A stretch of DNA of 48,168 nt from Mesenet sp031546805 (GTDB taxonomy: Bacteria > Pseudomonadota > Alphaproteobacteria > Rickettsiales > Anaplasmataceae), in assembly GCA_031546805.1 (NCBI GenBank), contig JAVBJW010000035.1:1-48168 (forward strand), written 5' to 3'. The translations under genes and the position numbers were made by a program. The notes beneath the pieces are model-generated. The model was given only the letters and a program-made list of their open reading frames with translations. It made no database searches and was not told the origin of the DNA. Each line of letters starts with the position of its first letter. Position 1 is the first letter of the stretch. Positions 42,039 through 48,168 of this stretch are shown piece by piece.

Positions 42039-42545
42039 ATGAATAATAAATTGATATGTTTAGGTATTATTTCATCGTCACATGGCATTAAAGGGGCGGT
42101 AAAAATTAAAACTTTTACAGAGAAACCAGAAAATATTGCTACTTACGGCGAATTAACAGATGGTACAAGAAATTATAAAATAAAATCTACATCTGTGGTC
42201 AATAAAGATTTAATTATTGCACAAATTCAAGGAATTGATTCTCGTAATGATGCTGATCTCTTAAAAAATAAAAAGCTATACGTAACCAGAGAAAGTTTAC
42301 CATTACTAGAAAATAAAGATGAATTCTATCTAGAAGATTTAATTAATGCTAAGGTAAAACTTATAAATAATGTAAACTATGGTTATGTTAAGGCTATATA
42401 TAATTTTGGTGCAGATGATGTATTTGAGATCTCAACAGAAGAACAAAATAACATAATTATGCTACCTTTTTTAAAAGAAATATTTGTACATGTAGATGCT
42501 AAACAGAAAATTATCACGCTAGTTTTACCTGAATTTATTGATTAA
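42039..42545 (+). CDS. rimM: Ribosome maturation factor RimM
   Basis: RimM helps 30S assembly by binding the 16S 3' head domain and S19. It is 168 residues from ATG 42039; an in-frame TTG at 42033 would add two. The N-terminal domain has LGIISSSHGIKGAVKIKTFT (the family's GxxHGxxGxV/IK motif), and the PRC-barrel domain begins at DEFYLEDLINAKV (about 104-116). It ends EFID two bases before trmD. Order rimM-trmD-rplS is the standard ribosomal cluster (rpsP is not adjacent here). Confidence 0.95.
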   Translation: MNNKLICLGIISSSHGIKGAVKIKTFTEKPENIATYGELTDGTRNYKIKSTSVVNKDLIIAQIQGIDSRNDADLLKNKKLYVTRESLPLLENKDEFYLEDLINAKVKLINNVNYGYVKAIYNFGADDVFEISTEEQNNIIMLPFLKEIFVHVDAKQKIITLVLPEFID

Positions 42546-42547
42546 GA

Positions 42548-43255
42548 ATGCCTGTATTTAGTGTCAATATATTAACTTTATTTCCAGAAATGTTTCCTGG
42601 GTTTTTAAATTATTCTCTTGCAGGGCAAGCATTACAGAGAGGAATATGGGATCTCAACGTTATAGATGTTCGTTCTTTTGCAAATGATAAGCACGCAAAT
42701 GTTGACGACACTCCATATGGTGGAGGTCATGGTATGGTTATGCGCGCTGACGTGGTGGGTAATGCTGTAGATAGTGTTTTATCTTCAAACCCAAATACTA
42801 AATTAATCTATGTGACACCATCTGGTAAGAAGTTTGATAGTAGTATTGCAAAGGAGCTAGCTAGTCTTTCTAATATTACAATATTATGTGGTCGCTACAA
42901 GGGTATAGATCAAAGGATAATTGACTTTTATCGCTTTTATGAGTTAAGTATAGGAGATTATATATTGTCAGGAGGAGAACCTGCTGCTATGGTTTTACTT
43001 GATGCTTGTATAAGGCTTGTTCCTGGAGTAATAAAGAATAATAATAGTATTATTAATGAAAGTTTTTATAATAATATGCTAGAGTGTCCTCAATATACCA
43101 AACCTTTTAAATGGAAGGACTGCTCGGTACCAGAAATATTACTTTCTGGTAATCATCAAAAAATAAATAAGTGGAGGCAGAATAAATCGATGTTAATCAC
43201 AAAACAACGTCGTCCTGATCTATTAAATAATTTAAATGGAGATAAAAATGACTAA
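42548..43255 (+). CDS. trmD: tRNA (guanine-37-N1)-methyltransferase
   Basis: TrmD makes m1G37 next to the anticodon to prevent frameshifting. It is a SPOUT (knotted) methyltransferase of 235 residues, a normal length. NILTLFPEMFPGFLNYSLAG is the N-terminus; DDTPYGGGHGMVMRADVV, LCGRYKGIDQRI and SIGDYILSGGEPAAMVLLDA form the SAM-binding knot. The C-terminal PQYTKPFKW and VPEILLSGNHQKI are also family motifs. Its end overlaps the rplS start by eight bases. Confidence 0.97.
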   Translation: MPVFSVNILTLFPEMFPGFLNYSLAGQALQRGIWDLNVIDVRSFANDKHANVDDTPYGGGHGMVMRADVVGNAVDSVLSSNPNTKLIYVTPSGKKFDSSIAKELASLSNITILCGRYKGIDQRIIDFYRFYELSIGDYILSGGEPAAMVLLDACIRLVPGVIKNNNSIINESFYNNMLECPQYTKPFKWKDCSVPEILLSGNHQKINKWRQNKSMLITKQRRPDLLNNLNGDKND

Positions 43256-43643
43256 TTTACTTGCAGAGTTTAATCGTAAGCAAATACAATCTATAAATAA
43301 GCAAATACCTGAATTTCGTGTAGGTGATACTCTAAAAGTGACAACAAAAATTGTTGATTCTACAGTTGAACGCACACAAGTGTTTGAAGGATTATGTATA
43401 GCTAGAAGAAATCGTAGCTTGCACTCTTCTTTTACTTTAAGAAAAGTGAGCCATGGTGAAAGTGTGATATCACAATTTTTTCTTTATTCTCCATTGGTAG
43501 TATCAATAGAGGTAATTAGGCTTGGTAAGGTACGTAGAGCTAAGCTTTATTATATCTGTGAATTATTTGGAAAAGCAGCAAGAATAAAAGAGCGTAAATC
43601 GCATGTTAAAACAAAAGCTGCTAAAAGCAAGCTTACCTCTTAA
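43248..43643 (+). CDS. rplS: 50S ribosomal protein L19 (bL19)
   Basis: L19 sits at the subunit interface. I choose ATG 43248 (MTNLLAEFNRKQIQ), with GGAG six bases upstream, over the ATG at 43236; this gives 131 residues. PEFRVGDTLKVTTKIVD, RTQVFEGLCIARRN and SFTLRKVSHGESVISQFFLY are family signatures, and VRRAKLYYICELFGKAARIK follows. The C-terminal basic tail (HVKTKAAKSK) is slightly longer than usual. The start lies inside the end of trmD. Confidence 0.96.
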   Translation: MTNLLAEFNRKQIQSINKQIPEFRVGDTLKVTTKIVDSTVERTQVFEGLCIARRNRSLHSSFTLRKVSHGESVISQFFLYSPLVVSIEVIRLGKVRRAKLYYICELFGKAARIKERKSHVKTKAAKSKLTS

Positions 43644-43672
43644 TGTTAAATTTGTGTTTTTACAGGTAATAT

Positions 43673-44185
43673 ATGGTAGCCTTATCACAACCACAGTTTC
43701 GTATTGGTAGTGGATATGATGTACATAGGTTTATTGTGGCCCAAAATGTTGATAGCTGCTATATTAAAATCTGCGGAGTATCTATTAAACATAGTATGGA
43801 AATAGATGCTCATTCTGATGGCGATGTTGGAATTCATGCAATTGTTGATGCAATATTTGGTGCTATAGGACTTGGGGATATAGGAGAACACTTTCCTCCT
43901 ACATCTTTGGAATGGAAGGGCATAGATTCTAGCCATTTTTTAAGCTTCGCTGTTGAACAAGCAAAAAATAAAGGTTATTTTATTTCTAATGCCGATATCA
44001 CTATCATATGTGAGAAACCTAAAATAGTTCCTTATAAAAGTGAGATGAAACAACGTATGTCGGAACTTTTACAAATTAGTGATGATTTTGTCAATATAAA
44101 AGCTACTACTACAGAGAAATTAGGTGCTATTGGTCGTAATGAAGGTATAGCTGCGCAGGCTGTTGTGTGTATGCAATGTGTGTAA
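43673..44185 (+). CDS. ispF: 2-C-methyl-D-erythritol 2,4-cyclodiphosphate synthase
   Basis: The fifth step of the non-mevalonate isoprenoid pathway, a trimeric zinc enzyme. IGSGYDVHRF (about 12-21) carries the metal-binding Asp and His; AHSDGDVGIHAIVDAIFGAI and GLGDIGEHFPP supply the third metal ligand and the substrate loop. KATTTEKLGAIGRNEGIAAQ is the CMP-binding end. The 170 residues are slightly more than usual (about 158), with a short N-terminal extension. It is 29 bases after rplS, so it is probably co-transcribed, and is convergent with dcd. Confidence 0.96.
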   Translation: MVALSQPQFRIGSGYDVHRFIVAQNVDSCYIKICGVSIKHSMEIDAHSDGDVGIHAIVDAIFGAIGLGDIGEHFPPTSLEWKGIDSSHFLSFAVEQAKNKGYFISNADITIICEKPKIVPYKSEMKQRMSELLQISDDFVNIKATTTEKLGAIGRNEGIAAQAVVCMQCV

Positions 44186-44220
44186 AGTAAAATTATAACA
44201 TTTTGTACAATCTTATAAAA

Positions 44221-44778
44221 TTATTTAACTATTGGTAAAGTGATGCCTTGTTGCTTCATATACTTTCCGTTTATTTCATTATATGAGTTTTCACATTCAT
44301 CATAAGCATTGAGGAATATAAATTGGCACGCACCTTCATAAGCGTATATTTTTGCTGGAAGTGGTGTTGTGTTGGAAAACTCTAGTGTTACATGCCCTTC
44401 CCAACCTGGTTCAAGTGGAGTAACATTTACTACTATTCCACATCTAGCATAAGTTGACTTGCCAACACAAATAACTAAAACATCTCTTGGTATACGAAAA
44501 TACTCAATAGTCTTTGCTAGAACGAAGCTATTGGGCGGAATTATGCATACATCACTTTCTTTATCAACAAAGCTCTCTGAGGAAAAATTCTTAGGATCAA
44601 CAACAGTTGAATTTATATTTGTAAATATTTTAAATTTATTATCTATCCTTGCATCGTAGCCGTAGGAAGATAAGCCATAAGAAATGACTCCTTTGCTATT
44701 TTTATAATCAACAAAAGGCTCTATCATATTAGATTCTTTAGCCTTAGTTCTTATCCATTTGTCAGGCATAACAGCCAT
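44221..44778 (-). CDS. dcd: dCTP deaminase
   Basis: It deaminates dCTP to dUTP, supplying thymidylate synthesis. It is a 185-residue trimeric dUTPase-fold enzyme. ISYGLSSYGYDARI, PPNSFVLAKTIEYFRIPRDV, GKSTYARCGIVVNVTPLEPG and GWEGHVTLEFSN are diagnostic; the last carries the catalytic Glu. The frame is complete. It stands alone on the reverse strand, convergent with ispF and divergent from rpsL. Confidence 0.97.
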   Translation of the reverse strand: MAVMPDKWIRTKAKESNMIEPFVDYKNSKGVISYGLSSYGYDARIDNKFKIFTNINSTVVDPKNFSSESFVDKESDVCIIPPNSFVLAKTIEYFRIPRDVLVICVGKSTYARCGIVVNVTPLEPGWEGHVTLEFSNTTPLPAKIYAYEGACQFIFLNAYDECENSYNEINGKYMKQQGITLPIVK

Positions 44779-44931
44779 AAAATAACTTCTTAATTAATAA
44801 TGTACTTATGATTATAAGTAAAATATTATGGGTGCAAAGCTTTTTAGCATCTTTAGATAATTAAGTTTAATATTAAAAAAGAGTATATTAAGGGTATGAT
44901 TTCAATATAGTAAAATAATTTTATTTTTATA

Positions 44932-44960
44932 TTGACGATTGATACTTATTATTTTATAAA
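44932..44960 (+). promoter_or_regulatory. Strong predicted promoter of the str operon
   Basis: TTGACG (44932-44937), a 17-base spacer and TATAAA (44955-44960) lie 38 bases before the rpsL ATG. This is the best sigma-70 match in the window and would drive rpsL-rpsG-fusA-tuf. The run TTTTTTT just before the ATG leaves only TTAGG as ribosome site. Confidence 0.72.
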
Positions 44961-44998
44961 CTTATCTTTAAACTTATTGTCTTCTGTTAGGTTTTTTT

Positions 44999-45373
44999 AT
45001 GCCAACAATAAATCAGTTAGTGCGTAGGCCTAGGTCGCCTTCTGCTCAATTGAACAAAGTGCCAGCTCTCCAGGGTAGTCCTCAAAGGAGGGCTGTGTGT
45101 GTAAAAGTGTATACAACAACTCCAAGAAAGCCTAACTCAGCACTCCGTAAGGTAGCAAGGGTAAGAATTAGTGGATATGGAGAGGTAACAGCGTATATTC
45201 CTGGTGAAGGGCATAACTTGCAGGAGCATTCTGTGGTGTTAATACGTGGTGGTCGTGTTAAAGATTTACCAGGTGTGCGGTATCATATTGTAAGGGGTGC
45301 TTTAGATTTGCGTGGCGTTCAAAATCGCAAAAAATCTCGCTCAAAATATGGTGTTAAAAAATCTGGTAAATGA
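44999..45373 (+). CDS. rpsL: 30S ribosomal protein S12 (uS12)
   Basis: S12 sits at the decoding centre and controls translational accuracy. It is 124 residues, normal. MPTINQLVRRPRSPSAQLNK, GSPQRRAVCVKVYTTTPRKP, SALRKVARVRISGYGEVTAY, PGEGHNLQEHSVVLIRGGRV and DLPGVRYHIVRGALDLRG are the classic blocks. The loop usually TPKKPNS reads TPRKPNS: position 43 is Arg (codon AGA, 45125-45127), the same change as the well-known streptomycin-resistance mutation Lys43Arg. It is the first gene of the str operon; rpsG starts six bases after its stop. Confidence 0.98.
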   Translation: MPTINQLVRRPRSPSAQLNKVPALQGSPQRRAVCVKVYTTTPRKPNSALRKVARVRISGYGEVTAYIPGEGHNLQEHSVVLIRGGRVKDLPGVRYHIVRGALDLRGVQNRKKSRSKYGVKKSGK

Positions 45374-45379
45374 GGTTAT

Positions 45380-45856
45380 ATGTCTCGTCGTAACAATAAA
45401 ATAAAAAGGCAAAATATTCGCCCAGATGTGCGTTATAATAGTGTTTTAGTTACACGTTTTATTAATAAAATTATGAAATGTGGAAAAAAATCTATAGCTG
45501 AAAAGATTGTTTACTCAGCATTATCTCTTGCTGAGACTCGTGTCGGTGAGGATGCGTTGTCAATTTTTGATAATGCGGTTAAGAATGTTACTCCTACTTT
45601 AGAAGTGCGTTCTCGTCGCGTAGGTGGTGCAACTTATCAAGTTCCTGTTGAGATTAGGAGAGATCGTGCAATTTCTTTAGCATTAAAATGGATAATTAAG
45701 GCTGTTAATTCTGCAAGAAAAAATAGAAATACTGCTTATTATCTATGTGCTGAGTTATTAGATGCTTATAATAGACGTGGTGGAGCATTTAAAACATGTG
45801 AGGACAAGTATAAGATGGCTGAAGCTAATAGAGCTTTTTCTCATCTAAATTTTTAA
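45380..45856 (+). CDS. rpsG: 30S ribosomal protein S7 (uS7)
   Basis: S7 nucleates assembly of the 30S head and contacts E-site tRNA. It is 158 residues, normal. RPDVRYNSVLVTRFINKIMK, the NVTPTLEVRSRRVGGATYQV block, and the C-terminal KTCEDKYKMAEANRAFSHL are family motifs. GAGGTT lies ahead of the ATG. fusA begins 15 bases after its stop. Confidence 0.97.
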   Translation: MSRRNNKIKRQNIRPDVRYNSVLVTRFINKIMKCGKKSIAEKIVYSALSLAETRVGEDALSIFDNAVKNVTPTLEVRSRRVGGATYQVPVEIRRDRAISLALKWIIKAVNSARKNRNTAYYLCAELLDAYNRRGGAFKTCEDKYKMAEANRAFSHLNF

Positions 45857-45871
45857 TTTTGTGAGTTTTTA

Positions 45872-48019
45872 GTGACTGATATATCAAATACACCAAAGCA
45901 TCAAAATATGACAATGGCTCATATAGATTGTAAAAAGGCTACTACTATAGGGCGTATTGATATATCGCAGTATCGCAATATAGGGATAATGGCTCATATA
46001 GATGCTGGAAAGACTACTACTACAGAGCGTATTTTGTTCTACACTGGCAAGCAAAATAGAATTGGTGAAGTCCATGATGGAGCTGCCTCTATGGATTGGA
46101 TGGAGCAGGAAAAAGAGCGTGGTATAACTATTACATCTGCTGCAACCACTTGTTTTTGGAATGGCTTTCGTATAAATATCATAGATACTCCTGGTCATGT
46201 CGATTTTACAATTGAGGTTGAGAGGTCTTTGCGAGTTTTAGACGGTGCAGTTGCTGTTTTTGATGGTGTAGCAGGAGTTGAGCCTCAATCAGAAACTGTT
46301 TGGCGCCAAGCTGACAAGTATAATGTTCCTCGTATTTGTTTTGTTAATAAAATGGATAGAGTTGGAGCAGACTTTGATCGTTGTGTTGGTATGATAAAAA
46401 ATAAACTTGGTGCAGTGCCACTTGTTGTTCAGTTACCTATAGGTATAGAGAAGAGTTTTGCTGGTATAGTAGACTTGATTAATATGAGAGCTATATTGTG
46501 GAAAGATGAAGCGTTGGGAGCTGAGTTTTATTATGATGATATACCAGGTGACATGCTTGAAGTAGTAAAAAAACATAGAGCATCAATGTTAGAGGTAGTG
46601 TCCGAAATTAATGATGAAGTAATGACTTTGTATCTCGACGGTCAAGATGTAGCTTCTGATTTGTTGAAAAGTAGTATTAGAAGCGGTACTATTAGTGGTA
46701 AAATATTTCCTGTTTTATGTGGTTCTGCATTTAAAAACAAGGGTGTTCAGCCTCTTTTGGATGCTATAACTGATTTTTTACCTTCTCCTCTTGATATTGA
46801 AATAATAACTGGAAGTGACCCAAAAGATTTAGAGCGTAAAATTAAAGTTGAACCATCAGTTGATGGAAAGCTTGTTGCTTTAGCTTTTAAGATAATGACT
46901 GATAAATTTGTTGGTAGCTTAACTTTTATACGTATTTATTCTGGTATATTGAAATCCAAGTCCACTGCGTTTAATCCCAGAAAGGGAAACATGGAACTTG
47001 TGGGTAGGATGTTACTTATGCATGCAAATAATAGGGAGGATATAACTGAAGCACGTGCTGGTGATATCGTTGCTTTGGTTGGGCTTAAAAACACAACAAC
47101 TGGTGATACTTTATGTGCTTCTAATTTTCCCTTAATTTTAGAGCGTATGGATTTTCCTGAACCAGTTATGGAGATAGCGATAGAACCTAAATTTACGGCA
47201 GATCAAGAGAAATTGGGTTTGGCTTTAAATAGATTACTTGCTGAAGATCCTTCTCTTAAAATGTTGGTAAATTCTGAAAGTAGTCAAACTATTTTAAAGG
47301 GAATGGGAGAACTTCATCTTGAAATTATTGTGGATAGGATAAAACGTGAGTTTAATGTGGAGGTAAATGTAGATCCTCCTCAGGTTGCGTATCGTGAAAC
47401 TATTACAAAAGCGGTTGAAATTGATTATATCCATAAAAAGCAAACTGGTGGTGCTGGACAATTTGCAAGGGTTAAAATATTGTTTGAACCTCTTTCTCCT
47501 GGTTCTGGATTTCAGTTTGAGAGTAAAATTACAGGAGGTAGTGTTCCAAAAGAGTATATACCAAGTGTGCAAAGTGGGTTGGAACTCATAAAGGAAAATG
47601 GTATTATAACTGGGTTTCCTGTAATTGATTTTAAAGCCACTCTTTTTGATGGAGCATTTCATGATGTTGACTCAAGTACTTTAGCTTTTGAGCTTGCTGC
47701 TAAAGGAGCTTTTAAGGAAATGGCAAGTAAAGCTGTTCCAAAAGTATTAGAGCCTATAATGAGAGTAGAAGTTATAACTCCTGAGGAGTATATGGGAGAT
47801 GTGATGGGAGATATAAATAGCAGGAGAGGGCAAGTTTCAAATGTAGAAATGCATCATAATACTACAATTATTTTGGCATTAATCCCTCTTTCTAGTATGT
47901 TTGGATATGTGAATATTTTGCGCTCTATTTCTCAAGGTAGAGCTCAATATAGCATGTGTTTTTCTCATTATGAACAAGTTCCGGAACATATAGTAAATGA
48001 ATTAAAGTTGAATACTTAA
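45872..48019 (+). CDS. fusA: Translation elongation factor G with duplicated, decayed P-loop segment at its N-terminus
   Basis: EF-G drives GTP-dependent ribosomal translocation. The frame starts at GTG 45872 and gives 715 residues. The true G-domain starts DISQYRNIGIMAHIDAGKTT, with P-loop AHIDAGKT at 41-48, then switch II DTPGHVDF and NKMD. Domains II-V follow, including GMGELHLEIIVDRIKREF and the domain IV RGQVSNVEMH stretch. The first 29 residues are an extension absent from usual EF-G. They read DISNTPKHQ, MTMAHIDCKKATTIGRI and are a degenerate tandem copy of residues 30-54, with the P-loop changed to AHIDCKKA. GTGAG before the GTG is a modest ribosome site. The rest of the protein looks fully functional. 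Confidence 0.97.
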   Translation: MTDISNTPKHQNMTMAHIDCKKATTIGRIDISQYRNIGIMAHIDAGKTTTTERILFYTGKQNRIGEVHDGAASMDWMEQEKERGITITSAATTCFWNGFRINIIDTPGHVDFTIEVERSLRVLDGAVAVFDGVAGVEPQSETVWRQADKYNVPRICFVNKMDRVGADFDRCVGMIKNKLGAVPLVVQLPIGIEKSFAGIVDLINMRAILWKDEALGAEFYYDDIPGDMLEVVKKHRASMLEVVSEINDEVMTLYLDGQDVASDLLKSSIRSGTISGKIFPVLCGSAFKNKGVQPLLDAITDFLPSPLDIEIITGSDPKDLERKIKVEPSVDGKLVALAFKIMTDKFVGSLTFIRIYSGILKSKSTAFNPRKGNMELVGRMLLMHANNREDITEARAGDIVALVGLKNTTTGDTLCASNFPLILERMDFPEPVMEIAIEPKFTADQEKLGLALNRLLAEDPSLKMLVNSESSQTILKGMGELHLEIIVDRIKREFNVEVNVDPPQVAYRETITKAVEIDYIHKKQTGGAGQFARVKILFEPLSPGSGFQFESKITGGSVPKEYIPSVQSGLELIKENGIITGFPVIDFKATLFDGAFHDVDSSTLAFELAAKGAFKEMASKAVPKVLEPIMRVEVITPEEYMGDVMGDINSRRGQVSNVEMHHNTTIILALIPLSSMFGYVNILRSISQGRAQYSMCFSHYEQVPEHIVNELKLNT
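45878..46033 (+). repeat. Tandem duplication at the 5' end of fusA
   Basis: Copy A (45878-45958, 81 bases) and copy B (45959-46033, 75 bases) both start GATATATC and share ATGGCTCATATAGATG/T, the A/G-rich lysine codons, ACTACTACTA and GCGTATT. They are in the same frame. Copy B encodes the working P-loop; copy A has diverged. Confidence 0.88.
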
Positions 48020-48035
48020 AATTTTGGAGGACCAA

Positions 48036-48168
48036 ATGGCAAAAGAAAAAGAAGAAGAGAAGAAGTTTCACATGAACACAGGGACGATAGGACACGTTGA
48101 TCATGGGAAGACAACGTTAACAGCAGCAATAACAAAAGTGTTAGCAAGCAAAGGAAGGGCTAAGGCTA
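48036..48168 (+). CDS. tuf: Elongation factor Tu, N-terminal part (cut by window edge)
   Basis: EF-Tu brings aminoacyl-tRNA to the ribosome. GGAGG ends five bases before ATG 48036. The visible 44 residues read MAKEKEEEKKFHMNTGTIGH followed by VDHGKTTLTAAITKVLASKG. The P-loop GHVDHGKT is intact. The stretch before it is unusually rich in Lys/Glu, and HMNTGTIG replaces the common HVNIGTIG. The gene runs off the right edge. It is the last visible member of the str operon, 16 bases after fusA. Confidence 0.95.
   Translation, partial: MAKEKEEEKKFHMNTGTIGHVDHGKTTLTAAITKVLASKGRAKA

Noticed and set aside
1..48168. tRNA, rRNA or other structured RNA genes
   Set aside because: Reading the intergenic regions, I found no T-arm/anticodon patterns or rRNA-like sequence; a covariance-model search would be decisive.

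Overview
The window is one contiguous piece of an AT-rich, gene-dense chromosome from an obligate intracellular alphaproteobacterium. The best fit is Rickettsiales, family Anaplasmataceae (Wolbachia/Ehrlichia neighbourhood); I cannot settle the genus. Reasons: the style of the informational genes (rpoD, gyrA, str operon), a split respiratory-chain operon nuoJKLMN running into birA and cytochrome c maturation genes, mitochondrial-type ferrochelatase, NDUFAF5-like and retropepsin-like proteins, many family-restricted membrane proteins of unknown function, and decayed copies of several insertion sequence families. I saw no rRNA, tRNA or CRISPR array.

Layout. 1-700 (-): 5' part of rpoD, cut by the window edge, divergent from gyrA (921-3746, +). 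3802-5367: two unknown proteins, one soluble and one Sec-exported and Cys-rich. 5471-6940: guaB. 7126-8643: unknown single-span membrane protein ending in a clear hairpin. 8874-11130: retropepsin-like protease and Xaa-Pro aminopeptidase. 11131-12119: decayed IS5-family transposase. 12120-19112 (-): one long operon nuoJ-nuoK-nuoL-nuoM-nuoN-birA-ccmD-ccmE. 19254-20427: three small unknown proteins, two of them related. 20428-20930: decayed IS5-type fragment. 20931-25933: dgt, an erpA-like gene with an acidic insert, pdxH, ndk, an unknown membrane protein, hemH. 26140-28851: rpsO-pnp. 28906-30398: NDUFAF5-like methyltransferase and rlmE (apparent AUA start). 30463-32675: glutaredoxin, a pseudogene copy of it, ribF, lspA. 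32741-35378: two M16 peptidase-family proteins. 35379-38381: unknown proteins, including one carrying EPIYA and PPxY motifs. 38541-40789: efp, a degenerate inositol-phosphatase-like gene, a pseudouridine synthase. 41106-42038: mosaic of dead IS982 and IS1 remnants. 42039-44185: rimM-trmD-rplS-ispF. 44221-44778 (-): dcd. 44999-end: rpsL-rpsG-fusA-tuf (tuf cut by the edge).

Functionally the window covers translation (ribosomal proteins, EF-G, EF-Tu, EF-P, RimM, TrmD, RlmE), the proton-pumping arm of complex I with a probable complex I assembly factor, cofactors (heme, FMN/FAD, PLP, biotin attachment, Fe-S, heme delivery to cytochrome c), nucleotide pools (guaB, ndk, dgt, dcd) and proteolysis.

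Most interesting points: a membrane protein with an exact EPIYA motif and a PPxY motif in a disordered N-terminus (candidate secreted effector); EF-G whose N-terminus contains a decayed tandem copy of its own P-loop segment; rlmE with a consensus Shine-Dalgarno in front of AUA and no usual start codon; a tandem duplication that copied a glutaredoxin gene, its promoter and the 5' end of ribF, after which one copy died; an ErpA-type Fe-S protein with an Asp-rich insert; GyrA with Ala at the quinolone Ser83 position and RpsL with Arg at the streptomycin Lys43 position.
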